Assembly (NCBI RefSeq): GCF_048128805.1
Contig: NC_136010.1
Location: 22,395,980-22,459,979, forward strand
DNA length: 64,000 bases
Source of the DNA: Centroberyx gerrardi
Lineage: Eukaryota; Chordata; Actinopteri; Beryciformes; Berycidae
Direction: 5' to 3'
Under the pieces are notes generated by a model. It made no database searches, was not told the DNA's origin, and saw nothing but the letters and a program-made list of their open reading frames with translations. Positions 11,254-21,604 of the stretch are shown piece by piece; positions within the stretch are counted from its first letter, which is position 1; each line of letters opens with the position of its first letter. Position numbers and translations under genes: made by a program.

Positions 11254-11935
11254 CAAATATAGTGTGGTTACCTGCTGCTCTGTGAGTCGGTATTCCTTTT
11301 GGAAGTTAAACGGTTTGGCTGAAAGAGGCACAGTGGCTCTTTCAAACTTCTCCTCATGCACAACAATCCTATTAAAATACACAGAATTGACACACGAAGT
11401 CACTGTTTCACTGCCTGTGGAGGATATGTTATTCTTACTGGCATCAAATTTCTTAGGAACATCCTCACCCTTTAGTATGGTTGTTACACTGTAAACTGTA
11501 GCAAATCATTAATAGCTCTAGTGGTGTGTTGTTACCTGGAATAGGCTTATATGGTGGGCTGTGCAGGTGGAAGGCATGCTAAGTTAGTGATGCAGTAATT
11601 TAGTTGGTCTTATGTCAATACATAGAGAACTCCACACCTGTATGAGGTGTTATTACCTCTCATGGGTGCACACATATGTTCACTCAGTTGTGTTATGTTA
11701 CTATAATACAGTGAGACCTCCATCATTCTTCATCTCATAGAGCGGTCTCTACTTGTACTAGAAGTACTTGTAGTTAAGTGTTTTTTTTATTACTATTAAA
11801 CAAAGCAAAACAACATATACAAGAGCAGAACCAAGTCAAGTGCACAAAATGTAACCAACAGTTCTTGGGTCTTGAACATATCATAATCAGCCAAAAATAC
11901 ATCAATTGAGTAACTTATGAAAATCAAAAGTGCAA

Positions 11936-12236
11936 CGGCACAGGGAAGTTTCAACCTAGAAAAATGTTAATTCTGCTAAGGGAATACATTTTGCTCTAGG
12001 GATGATTGATAAATCATATCCTGTGTTTACTTTACAGTCTGTAATGGTGTTGCACCTTACTTAAGTACTGTTGATCAAAGGGAGATTTTGATGAACAAAC
12101 TGTGGCTATTTAATCTTATGTTTGGTAAGGCAATGCAGAACATTTTGAATTCCCATTGACAAAACAAATGAAACCGCATTAGAAGTTAGAAATTTCCCTT
12201 TATGTCAGAATGCTCTCTCCTGTTTGCCTTACCCGA

Positions 12237-12240
<4 letters not shown>
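11936..12240. other. No gene recognised
   Basis: AT-rich sequence between the end of block A and the next LINE. I see no coding or structural signal. Confidence 0.5.
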
Positions 12241-12267
<27 letters not shown>

Positions 12268-13490
12268 ATTTATATAGTACTTTTCTTAACAATTGTTACA
12301 AAGTGCTTAGACAAAGTAAAAAGGATCATGTAAAGAATAAAACAATAAAATAAAAACAAAAGAATATAAAAACAAAAGAAAATATGACATAAGTACTCAC
12401 ATGTGAGCATCAATAAACATGAGAACATAAGAACATAAAGAGAAAATAATAAAACACAAATACAATGTATAAGTAAAAGAATAAAATAAAATAATAAAAT
12501 AATAAAAGTCAGTTAAAAGCAAGTTTAAAAAGGTGCGTTTTTAGTTGACGTTTAAAAGAAATAAGACAGATGACTGTACAAAGTTTAAAAGAGGGTCATT
12601 CCACAACTTAGGTGCCCTGGTGGCAAATGCCCTCTCTCCTTTAGTTACCAGTTTAGCTCTTGGAACTAGGAGCGGAGCCTTTTTTGATGACCTTAGTGAG
12701 TGTCCCTGTACATATGGGGTGAGTAGGTCGGAAATGCAGGTTGGAGCTAATCCATTTAAAATGAATTCTAAAGGAAATTGGAAGCCAATGGAGGGATGTG
12801 GTCTCTTCTCCTAGTTCCAGTTAAAAGCCTAGCTGCTGCATTCTGAACCAGCTGCAGACGATTTAATGCTTTTTTACTGAGAGCAGAATAAAGGGAGTTG
12901 CAGTTGAGATGTCAGGATATAAAAGCATGGATGACTTTCTCCAGGTTAGAGGGAGATAAAAACGACTTGTTTTTAGAAATATTTCTTAAATGATAAAAAC
13001 TAACTAATTAAAACTACTAACTAACTAAAACTAACTGATTGTATTTGAGAGTTAAAAGACAAATTGGAGTCAAAAATAAATCCCAGGTTTTTGGCAGAGG
13101 GCTTGATATTAGTTACCAAGGTGTCAAGACCCTCCTGAAGCACTGGAGTCATATTTGGAGCACCAAACAAAATAACTTCAGTCTTATCCTCTTTGAGTTT
13201 GAGAAAGTTTTGAGACATCCAGCACTTCATGTCTTCAAGGCAGTTTTTCAGACGCCCAAGTTACTGGCATCTTTGGGGTTTACGGGAAGGTATAATTGTG
13301 TGTCATCAGCATAAAAGTGAAAAGAAATATTATGTCTGCTAATTATGTGGCCTAAGGGTAGCATATATACAGAGAAGAGAATTGGACCCAGAATTGAACC
13401 TTGTGGTACTCCACAGTTGAGTTTGGCAGAGGAGCAAATTTTCCATCTAATTAGTGAAGTATTACGCAATTTCAATAAGAAAGACTACCT
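12241..13490 (-). mobile_element. Rex1/CR1-like non-LTR retrotransposon fragment
   Basis: On the minus strand the coding sequence runs from about 13475 ([33 protein letters not shown]) through WMSQNFLKLKEDKTEVILFG to a C-terminal APKLWN-like motif near 12600. The 3' end is the familiar ACTTTATTTATATAGTAC followed by (AAT)n at 12241-12263. A frameshift between 13248 and 13230 and further stops break the frame. It is 5'-truncated at about 13490, in the reverse transcriptase. Assignment to Rex1/CR1/L2 is by recognition of this motif set. Confidence 0.75.
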
Positions 13491-13559
13491 AAATCACATT
13501 CATTCATTCATGCTTTCTCTTCACCCAATCAGAGTTGGCGAACACTTTCCCTCTTTCTC

Positions 13560-14410
13560 CAGAGAACCAATTTTTTTTGTTTTTTTATTTACTTAACAAA
13601 AATAACAATACAACACAAAATACAGAAATGACACTGTGTAAACATGTAGAGACATCAGAAAAGAGAAGAAAAATACCGTAAACATAACAAATGTAAAACA
13701 AAGTATATTAACTAGACAGAATGGAGATCACAGCCCAGTTATGAAGAAAAAAGGTAGAGAAAGTCTAACTGATATAAACAAATGCAGGTATAGTCATATA
13801 AGCTTATACATAAATAAAACGTATAAAGTTACATAAAAGAACAGAACATAATAAAGTATTATACACTCCATTTACAGTTTTTTATAAATAAAGCCAATAC
13901 AAAAGGCAAAAAAAAAAAAAAAAAAATTGAAAAACAGGAAAAGAAGAATACAAAAACAGGACATATCAAAGCTCAAAATCCCATGCCTTTATAACTGATA
14001 GTTTTTCCCATTTACCAGTAAAAGCAAGTCCCTTACCTTTCCCTCTCATAATTAACCTTTCCAACAAATAGTGATGTTTGAGGAAAGAAATAAATGAAGC
14101 CAATGATAACTGTTTATTTGGAGTATTAAATATGTAAAGTTGGCCAAGCAATACAATTGTATTCAATAAAGTATTTTGGTCATCATGAACTCCCCACATA
14201 ATTGTGAGAGGGGACAAAGGCAAGAAAATGGCTTGTGAAAGTAACCAATCTGCCACCTGCTGCCAAAAGGATGCAACAAGTGGACAGTACCAAAATAAAT
14301 GCATGGCATCCTCCTCATCAGAGCAAAATCTACAAAAGCTTTCATCAATTATCTTCCACAACTTAAGCATTCTCCTTGTAGGTAATATCTTATAAAACAT
14401 TTTCAACTGA
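13560..14410 (-). mobile_element. L1-type LINE C-terminal fragment
   Basis: The open frame 14406-13966 (146 aa) carries a cysteine/histidine motif, FCRFCSDEEDAMHLFWYCP, typical of the end of L1 ORF2. The AT-rich stretch to about 13560 with an A-run near 13910 would be the 3' UTR. It is flanked by two diverged copies of a CCAATCAGAGTT... sequence (13526 and 14441). Confidence 0.7.
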
Positions 14411-14896
14411 AAACCCCATAAATAGGTGGAAAAGCAACCAATCAGAGTTAGCTGTCACTTCCCTCTCTTTTTCAGAGAGCCAATCGTCTAAGTGACGGGA
14501 GTATATACACGTCACCTACTATGCTTGTGCTTCTCTCAGATCTATGCTGTATGCTGCTGTCATTCCAGTCGCTGTGCTTCGTCCGTCCTCCACCCCCAGA
14601 GGAACTGCCCAGGGGGACATCCTAATTCCTACATCCATTCTGGATGTACTCTTAACTTCCCGAATGGGAGGAGTTCCTCTATGGAGCTTATGCCAAAGTT
14701 TCCATCGTGTTCCACGTCATGAATAAAGTTTTTCATTTGAGCATTCATCCTAGTCTCTCCTGATTGAAATGCCATTTATCTATTTAATGCCATCTGAAAA
14801 AAGCTAATTTTCCATCTAAAAGTTAAACTCCTCAAGAATCTGTGAATATTACAAAGATTTACACGACCAAATAAAATCTGGATTGGGGTTTTCCTT
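14411..14896. other. No gene recognised
   Basis: Short frames only. Contains the second imperfect CCAATCAGAGTT...CCAAT copy and otherwise unremarkable sequence. Confidence 0.4.
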
Positions 14897-15489
14897 CACT
14901 GTTAGAAGAGGGAGTAAGAGACAGCAGTTATCAGGTGCTGAAACACCATAAGCAGTGCAATGCAGCCATTGAAACACTGGAATTGGTGTTTAGGTGGGGC
15001 TCAAGTTGAAACTCTAATATCAGTGTTTGGGAGCACTTTAAACACAATATTTTGGTTTTGAAACACAAAACATGATACATTTTGGAGCTATACCCAGTTT
15101 TAAGTGTTATCAATACACATGTATGAGTCTGTAGACACACAAAGAGTGTTTTGAAAGTTTGAAAGTCAGTTATAAATAGCACTCTATATACACCCATTCC
15201 TATTTTTTCATTTTTGGCGCTGGGGCTATCCATTTGTTTAGAATTTAGGTTTGTATTGAGGATTCTGCCTTTAACTGTGATAGATAGCTCAACCTTTATA
15301 GTTTACTTTTTGAACTAAGCATGTTGGTTGCTGGTCTGTGTGCCTAGTGGGCAATCTTTTTATTTATTTTTTTCAACTGTTATTCAAATGAATAACAGTT
15401 GTATAGCTTTTCTGTTGTCCTTCAGAGTATCACCAATGGATATTGCAGCTCTGACACTCATTTGTCTTCTTTTAAGAGTTAAGTTTTTG

Positions 15490-15610
15490 GCATTTTTGCA
15501 TTTATTGGACAGATCAAAGTAGAGAGAGACAGGAAAGACTGGGAGGACATGCAGCAAACATATTGGACCAGATTCAAACCCAGGACATCGCATTTACATG
15601 GCACACGCTG
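15490..15610. repeat. tRNA-like SINE fragment
   Basis: GACAGG...GACATGCAGCAAA...GATTCAAACCCAGG resembles a common fish repeat with an RNA polymerase III B-box-like core. I cannot see clear ends. Confidence 0.35.
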
Positions 15611-16211
15611 ACCAGGACACCCCTCATTTATCTTCTTTGTCTGTGTGAATTGGAAAATGGAAGATCTCAGGTGGGCAGAGCTAGCTTGAGGTGTGTTTGT
15701 TGTTCTGTCACTGTTCTGTTCTCTGCTTCCTGCTGTGCTGCTACAGAGGCTAAGTTTACCCACAGCTAACGTTGGATTGGACATGTTGCAATGGTACAGT
15801 ATGTTGCTGGAGACCGTTTTATTACATTTTGTAGTATCTAAGATAGCCACCTTAGTTTGCTAGTTAGCTATTTAGCCTAAAGCTAACTAGCTGATATTTG
15901 CTAGCTAAGCTTGTAAACTCTTGTTGACATCTTAAAACAGTTCTCTATTTAACCTTAGCTTTGTTCTATCATGTTTGTGCTTTGCTAATAATAGCTAAAT
16001 AGTAGTTTACCAGCTAAATAGTAGTTTGCGAAATGTAGCGTCTGTTGGGTCTGTACATTAGGCTAATGCTACAGTGGCTTGTGTCAGTAGCTAAATACAT
16101 AGGCTACTGTTAGAACTTCAGTGTTTCAGCTTCTACTGTAATAGTTATCATGTATGTGCCTTTGCAGATGTCAAGAAGAACATAAGTGGAATCATAACTA
16201 ACTCTGGTGTG

Positions 16212-16213
<2 letters not shown>

Positions 16214-16245
<32 letters not shown>

Positions 16246-16252
16246 TGAGTGT
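16214..16252. repeat. (GT)n microsatellite
   Basis: About 15 uninterrupted GT units followed by GA/GT variants, inside the CACTA-like element. Confidence 0.9.
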
Positions 16253-17105
16253 GTCCATCATCTGTCCTCCTTCAGCCACAGACCTCGACACTGTTGAATG
16301 AGGAGGTCAGAGCAGCATGATGCTCCAGGAAACATCAACCCCACAAGATTCTTCAGTCATCCCTGTAACTCCCTATATTTCAACCACTGGCCCATTCTTA
16401 CAGCACAAAGATTTTACATAGTAGCCACAAATAAAACTGTGGCTGTGCACAACTTCTCTGATTCCCTCACTGCCCTTGCTTTCTCGTAGGCCTACATCAT
16501 TTTGTGGTAGCAGTATCCCAAAATGTATACAGATACAACTACTTAATAATCCTAACCCTAACAGATAATATATGGATACTGTGGATCAATCCCTGTCCGT
16601 TCATCCGTCTGTCCATCCATCTATTCATCCATCACGCACAACATTTTGGATGCCGCTGAACCAATGTTTATTAATTATTGCGCAATTGTCTTTAGTACAG
16701 TATACAATATATTTGTCACACAATATCTTTGACTTTACTTTTCACGAAACTTAGGGACATATGATGTATCTCATTGCTTCATGTGGGAATGGATGACCTT
16801 ACAATATGTACAATACGATATCTTGTATGCTGCTGATTGTTTATTGATGAAACTAAGATTTGTTTGTGACTGCATGAATCATAAATGAAGCATAAATAAA
16901 AATGCCTGAAATAGTTATCTTTTTCTGTCCTCATTTGTAGTAAAGATATTTTAACTCATTGAACAATATTTGACAAATAGGTAAAATAGTTGGTTGATAG
17001 ACCATATGAGGGGGTATCGACATGAAACAATGTAAAACACAGTTACTGCCAGTGCCAAAGATAAACACTATAGTGGTGTCTGGAGTGCCATAAATTAATC
17101 AATAA

Positions 17106-17201
17106 AAACACCATAGTGGTGTTAGGATTCCCTGACAGCTATTGAAACACCATAGTGGTGTTAGGATTCCCTGACAGCTATTGAAACACCATAGTGGTGT
17201 T
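17106..17201. repeat. 39-bp tandem repeat (2.5 units)
   Basis: Two identical units beginning AAACACCATAGTGGTGTTAG and ending ACAGCTATTG, plus a partial third. Each holds the palindromic ACACCATAGTGGTGT. It is part of the right subterminal array of the CACTA-like element. Confidence 0.9.
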
Positions 17202-17615
17202 TTCAGTCTATGAAAGTAAGGTATCAAAACACCTAAGTGGTGTTTGGAGTTGAGGAAAATAAGCTCTTGAAACACGTCATGTTTCGAGTTTCAGGTTTTA
17301 CAGACCTCGAAACACCGTGCAGTCTTTCAAATCTCTATAATCAGGGGTGTCTCCAGTCCTAGAAAAAAGGAGTTTGAATCTCTGAAATGTGTTTCAAACC
17401 ACTTATCTCATTGGTGTATCCATGCTCCATATCAGGTTTGAAAACTCTGTTTCCCGAGTGCTTCAAAGCACCATTTTCGGATCTCAAAACAGTCACCAGA
17501 GGGTGTTTTGTAACACTCTATGTTGTCTTGAAACACCAGTGTAAACAGGTTTTAACTCCACTATATTGCCACTACACCCACTTTTTGGGTTTCAAAACAC
17601 TTTCTTCTAACAGTG

Positions 17616-18308
17616 TTGGGGCATTCCCCCTTAATACATTTAAACTCTATTTTGTCCCAGTCTGGTTTAATTTGTTCTTTCTTGAGGCATTTCCTCCATG
17701 TAAATGAAGATGTCACTATTCCACATTAATGTTCTACTGTAGTTAGTTATGAATTTAGGTCAGTATTCTGCTTAACGTTATTCTTAAACTTCAATTTAAA
17801 CTGTTTCATTGGTTTCCTGGTTACTCCTTACATTTCTCTAGCCACCTCACCAAATCACAAATGGATAGGATACATTTATGATGCTCATTTAGTATGCATT
17901 TTATTCAACGAATGAATGGATATGCATGTATTGATTAATATTCTGATTATTGTGATTGGAATATGTTCACACAGGCTGCTCTGCTGAGGCAACAGGATCT
18001 GCAAAAAACAGACAAAAACCTCACTTTAGACAGATAATGTGCTGTCACTGCAGGTTGGCTTTTCATAAACCAGCATTGTACATGATGTCAGCACAGTTTC
18101 AGAAACTAACTAATGGGTTTCTCAAAAGCTTAGCGTTGAGATCATTTTTCATTCCACTTGAAGTCAAGAACCAATGTGATCGAAGTAGATCACGCCTTCT
18201 TCCCCACCCCATATTATACCCCCAGGTATTTTCCTGTGCGTGTGTGGTGTAACTCCATATTACCTTCAGCAGAGTGAAACAGCCCAAACAGGCCTTTCAG
18301 GTACTTAC
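17616..18308. other. No gene recognised
   Basis: Between the CACTA-like element and the RBL remnant. If the lectin remnant has a final exon it could lie here, but I could not identify one. Confidence 0.4.
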
Positions 18309-19189
18309 ATTCACATGTGTAAGCCAACTCCAGGTACTTGTAAGTGCCAACGCAGGGGTCCCCAAACACTGAGTTGCTCACATTGATAGTGCAGTTGTTT
18401 TTCCCATTACAGCTGTGGATGCAGAGCGATATGAGTGAATACACTGTCTTACTTCCATGTCATCAAATTTCAACAAATATGTGCTCTGTGCCACCTGCAA
18501 CTAACATTGTACTTCAGTTGTAAAACGTCTATATACACCATGATTGTTTTTCCATAATTCTCAAACTGAAGTTAAAGTTATAACAAAGGAATATGCAACA
18601 GCACCTTTCACCAACACTGCTAGTGACCCTTGAGCAGTAGACATCTTGGATCTGAGCGGTAGGGCGTTGGTAAGAGCATGTGGTCTGGTCGCGGCGGCCA
18701 TAATCAGCACCGTGGACATTTATAACCTGCCCTTTGTCTGAGAACAGGAGGAGGAAAAGTTGGACAGGTAGAGTGGAAAGAAAAATGTGGTAAATTCTAG
18801 TTTCAGATGCAGGTGATCAAAGGTGCAAGTAGCAGTTTCAAGTGTCGAAAATTCATTGAAAATGTGTTTTTTAATTACTACGCTTATGTTTATCATGTTA
18901 ATGCACCATACATATAAAAAAGAGAAACTGTGATCTTACCACAATGTAGGTGTGCCACAGAGCCCTCACATGCAACAAGGTAAACTGTCAAAGTAACGTG
19001 AATCAGGTTAGACATCACATTTATCTGACTTATTTTCAGCTTAGTTTCATTGTTAGTGTCATGCAGACACACGACTCACTTGCTGGGAGGCAGGTGAAGG
19101 TGATGTCCAGGTATTTGAAGGTGCCAACGCAGGGATCAGAAGTATGGAAGACATTTGTGTTTAGTTCACACACCCTCTTGCCATTACAC
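18309..19189 (-). pseudogene. Truncated second RBL gene (exons 5-8 equivalents)
   Basis: Four lectin exons remain on the minus strand: 19189-19080 ([11 protein letters not shown] half of CRD1), 18984-18940 ([11 protein letters not shown]), 18737-18605 (ADYGRRDQTTCSY) and 18412-18309 ([18 protein letters not shown]). Splice sites and phases are intact and nearly identical to the left gene. The signal peptide exons and the first half of CRD1 are missing: at 19254 the homology stops and an L2 3' end begins. Without a start or signal peptide it is most likely a pseudogene, unless it captured another 5' exon. After the last exon the reading frame could also continue through the GTAAGT donor to a stop at 18214, so the true C-terminus is unclear. 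Confidence 0.75.
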
Positions 19190-19253
19190 CTGAAGGGAGA
19201 GCATAAGACCATGTTTCTCACAAAATGGTACCAAATCAAACTAAACCAGACTA
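18502..19253. repeat. Duplicated RBL segment, right copy (pairs with 1-1242)
   Basis: Direct copy of 1-372 plus 868-1242. Relative to the left copy it lacks 497 bp at about 18870, with a short GTTT/AATT homology at the join that suggests a deletion here. Confidence 0.85.
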
Positions 19254-19255
19254 TA

Positions 19256-20519
19256 CTGTATCAGAATCAGAATTCTTTATTATGCCAAGTATGTTTGCAC
19301 ATACAAGGAAAGTGACTTGGTGTGGTTGGTGCATAAGGTACATAAGGCAACACGATAAGCAAAGAAATTTACAATATAAGCAATATATTAACAAAATATA
19401 GCAAAATACAAAAAATAGCAAAATATTAACAAAATATATACAAAAAATATCAAAATATTAACAAAATATATATGTTGTATTGCACATGTTAATTGTATGG
19501 TGAGGTAGGAGATGTTGGTGTTGCAGGAACAACAGTGCATTTGTGTGTGAGTGTGTGAGTGTTTGTGTATGTGTGCAATATTGTTTGGGCTGGCTATTCT
19601 GTGGGTGAGTATGGGGGAGGAGGAGTAGGAGGAAATCCCTGAACTGGGCCTTTCACTCCTGCTTTTTTCCTTCCCCTTTGTTTTCCTTCATATTGCAGAG
19701 ATCAAAAGATGACCAAAAAGATGTGCGTTAATTGTAACGCATTGAGTCAGATGTGGAGACTGTATGTTAATGTAGCGTGTAGTGATTATGGGGGGAGGGG
19801 ATAAGGGGCCGTGACAGTGGGGGGTCCTGGGCCTTGTTGATGAGGCCAGCTGCAGACGGGAAGAAACTGTTCTTGTGGCGTGAGGTTTTGGTCCTGATGG
19901 ACCGCAGCCTCCTGCCAGAGGGGAGTGTTTCAGAAAGTTTGTGTCCAGGGTGGGAGGGGTCGTCCACAATCTTTCCTGCTCGCCTCAGGGTCCTGGAGGC
20001 GTACAGGTCCTGGAGAGATGGCAGATTGCAGCCAATCACCTTCTCAGCGGAGCGAATGATACGCTGCAGTCTGCCCTTGTCCTTGGCAGTAGCAGCAGCG
20101 TACCAGATGGTGATGGAGGAGGTGAGGATGGACTCAACGATGGAGGTGTAGAAGTGCACCATCATTGTCTTTTGCAGGTTGAACTTCCTCAGCTGCCGCA
20201 GGAAGTACATCCTCTGTTGTGCTTTTTTGGTGAGGGAGCTGATGTTCAGCTCCCACTTGAGGTCCTGGGTAATGATGGAGCCCAGGAAGCGGAAGGACTC
20301 CGCAGTGTCGACTGGGGAGTCTCTCAGGGTGACGGGGGTAAGTGGGGCTGGGTTCTTCCTGAAGTCCACAACCATCTCCACTGTCTTTACAGCGTTGAGC
20401 TCTAGGTTGTTCAGTCCGCACCAGGACACCAGGCAGTCGATCTCCCGCCTGTAGGCTGACTCATCCCCACCAGAGATGAGCCCAATGAGGGTGGTGTCGT
20501 CCGCGAACTTCAAGAGCTT
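19256..20519 (-). mobile_element. L2-type LINE, 3' fragment
   Basis: The minus strand encodes the last third of L2 ORF2, starting abruptly at the catalytic motif ([16 protein letters not shown]) at about 20519 and running through HPGHKLSETLPSGRRLRS. The 3' tail at 19256 is the complement of TTCTGATTCTGA. It is a 5'-truncated insertion in what was RBL intron sequence. Confidence 0.85.
19767..20519 (-). pseudogene. L2 reverse transcriptase C-terminal remnant
   Basis: Open frame from the FADD motif to the end of ORF2 (about 250 aa) with no internal stop. The upstream extension of the frame to 20702 is low-complexity (AAATA)n translation, not LINE protein. It lacks the endonuclease and most of the RT fingers. 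Confidence 0.8.
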
Positions 20520-20529
20520 GACAGACTGA

Positions 20530-20780
20530 TATAAATAAATGTAGAAATGTAGAAATACAGAAATAAATAAATAAATAAATAAATAAAAGTAGAAATATAT
20601 AAATGAATAAATGTAGAAATACAGAAATAAATACATATAGAAATGCATAAATAAATAAATAAATACATGTAAAAATACAGAAATAGCCTTTTTCATTACC
20701 AAAATGTATTTATTTTTAATTTATTTATGTATTTAATTATTTATTTCTGCATTTATTTATTTATTTATGCTTTTGTCATT
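20530..20780. repeat. AAATA-rich inverted repeat
   Basis: Runs of AAATAAATA with GTAGAAATACAG on the left (20530-20690) face runs of TTTATTTATTT with ATTTCTGCATTT on the right (20705-20770), so the two halves can pair. It sits at the 5' truncation point of the L2 copy. Confidence 0.6.
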
Positions 20781-21276
20781 TACACGCATGCATGCATACA
20801 TGCGCACACACACACGTGCGCACAGACACATACACCATATACACTCACACAGACTTTTCAACTCGGCCCCCTTTTCAGCATTGAGTCAGAGCTTCACTGT
20901 TTTTTTTTTTTTATTTATTTGTATTTATTTCTTTTTCAGTATATCCGCATGGTGTTTGGTCAGGTTAGATTTCATGATTCTTTGTTCACCTGTTCATCCT
21001 TCTGCAATTTATGGGGCTTATCACTGTTTATGAAGGGAAATGAGACCCTGGAAGAGCTTTAGTGCCCAGTCATGGCTTGCATTTTGGGTGTTACTCTAGG
21101 TATGGTCACAATTGGGATTATGTTCTTTTTTTTTTTTCCTTGTCTTCTCTCTTTGTCTTCTTTCTCTCCCCCTCTCTCTCCCTCCTCAACTTGGGAGGCG
21201 CTACACTGTTTCAGGTCAACTCACCATCATGAACATCTGAGACCCTCCGTATCAAGAGGGCATGGATGAGCCATTT

Positions 21277-21604
21277 TGTCACGGTGAGGTGTGGTGAGGA
21301 CCCAAATGCAGGACAGCGAGGCAGGTAGTGATCAAACCCCAAGACTGGGTGTTTAATATAACGGGTGCAGGAAACAACAGGTAAACAGAGACGGGAGCAC
21401 TTAACTGACACGTAACAGGAAATAATGATCCGACAAAGACTGACTGGGGAACAAGACTAATATACACATGGGGAGGTGATTACAAATCAGAAACAGCTGG
21501 GGCAAACAGAGAACATGGCACGTAGAACTAGACAGGGAACATAAAACACATAGAAATACAAAAACTAGACAATGAAGCAGGGACTGAAAGTCACAACCGT
21601 GACA
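21277..21604 (-). mobile_element. Solo LTR inside L1
   Basis: 328 bp with ends TGTCACGGT...ACCGTGACA, flanked by the 5-bp duplication CATTT (21272-21276 and 21605-21609). TG...CA ends and a 5-bp duplication are LTR hallmarks. On the minus strand there is a TATATTAG promoter-like motif and, further on, ATATTAAAC near a possible polyadenylation region. Removing it with one CATTT restores an open L1 endonuclease frame across the join. No internal retrovirus-like coding sequence is present. Confidence 0.75.

Larger units (their letters stand above)
10904..11368 (-). pseudogene. DNase I-like gene tail (exons 7-8 only)
   Basis: Exon 7' (11368-11272) has the same length and splice sites as the intact gene's exon 7 and encodes an open IVVHEEKFERA...LTEQQ stretch. 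Exon 8' (10927-10904) reads ALDVSDH and then hits TAG, because an internal deletion relative to 27149-27271 removed the rest of the domain and the C-terminal tail. Exons 1-6 are absent. This is the left-copy remnant of the tandem duplication. Confidence 0.85.
8250..11935. repeat. Segmental duplication block A (pairs with 25425-28281)
   Basis: Long direct homology to 25425-28281. Shared landmarks are the palindromic TCAGAATTCTGA cluster, a central stretch at 9543-10260 matching 26095-26810, a (CA)n tract, DNase exons 8 and 7, and the region up to about 11935, where the match stops before DNase exon 6. Differences include a 241-bp insertion (10271-10511), about 665 bp at 8875-9540 replacing about 35 bp of block B, and a deletion inside exon 8. 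Confidence 0.85.
14897..17615. mobile_element. Probable non-autonomous CACTA (EnSpm-like) transposon
   Basis: Perfect 12-bp terminal inverted repeats CACTGTTAGAAG (14897-14908; complement at 17604-17615) start with CACTG, the CACTA-superfamily end. Both subterminal regions (about 14935-15170 and 17030-17600) are packed with short direct and inverted variants of AAACACC...GGTGTTT, the subterminal repeat pattern known for this superfamily. Flanks are ...CTT and TTG..., so at best 2 bp are duplicated. The interior (15200-17000) shows no transposase and contains a SINE-like piece and a (GT)n tract. Confidence 0.6.

Noticed and set aside
12545..12814. 89-aa plus-strand frame
   Set aside because: Antisense to the C-terminal part of the Rex1/CR1-like LINE.
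17030..17600. Possible CRISPR-like array of regularly repeated AAACACC motifs
   Set aside because: Spacing and sequence are irregular, repeats are palindromic variants, and the host is eukaryotic; subterminal transposon repeats explain it better.
19834..20454. Plus-strand frames of about 80-154 aa over the L2 copy
   Set aside because: Shadows of the minus-strand L2 reverse transcriptase.
21277..21604. MITE (DNA transposon) interpretation of TGTCACGGT...ACCGTGACA
   Set aside because: The 5-bp duplication, TG...CA ends and promoter/polyadenylation-like motifs fit a solo LTR better.
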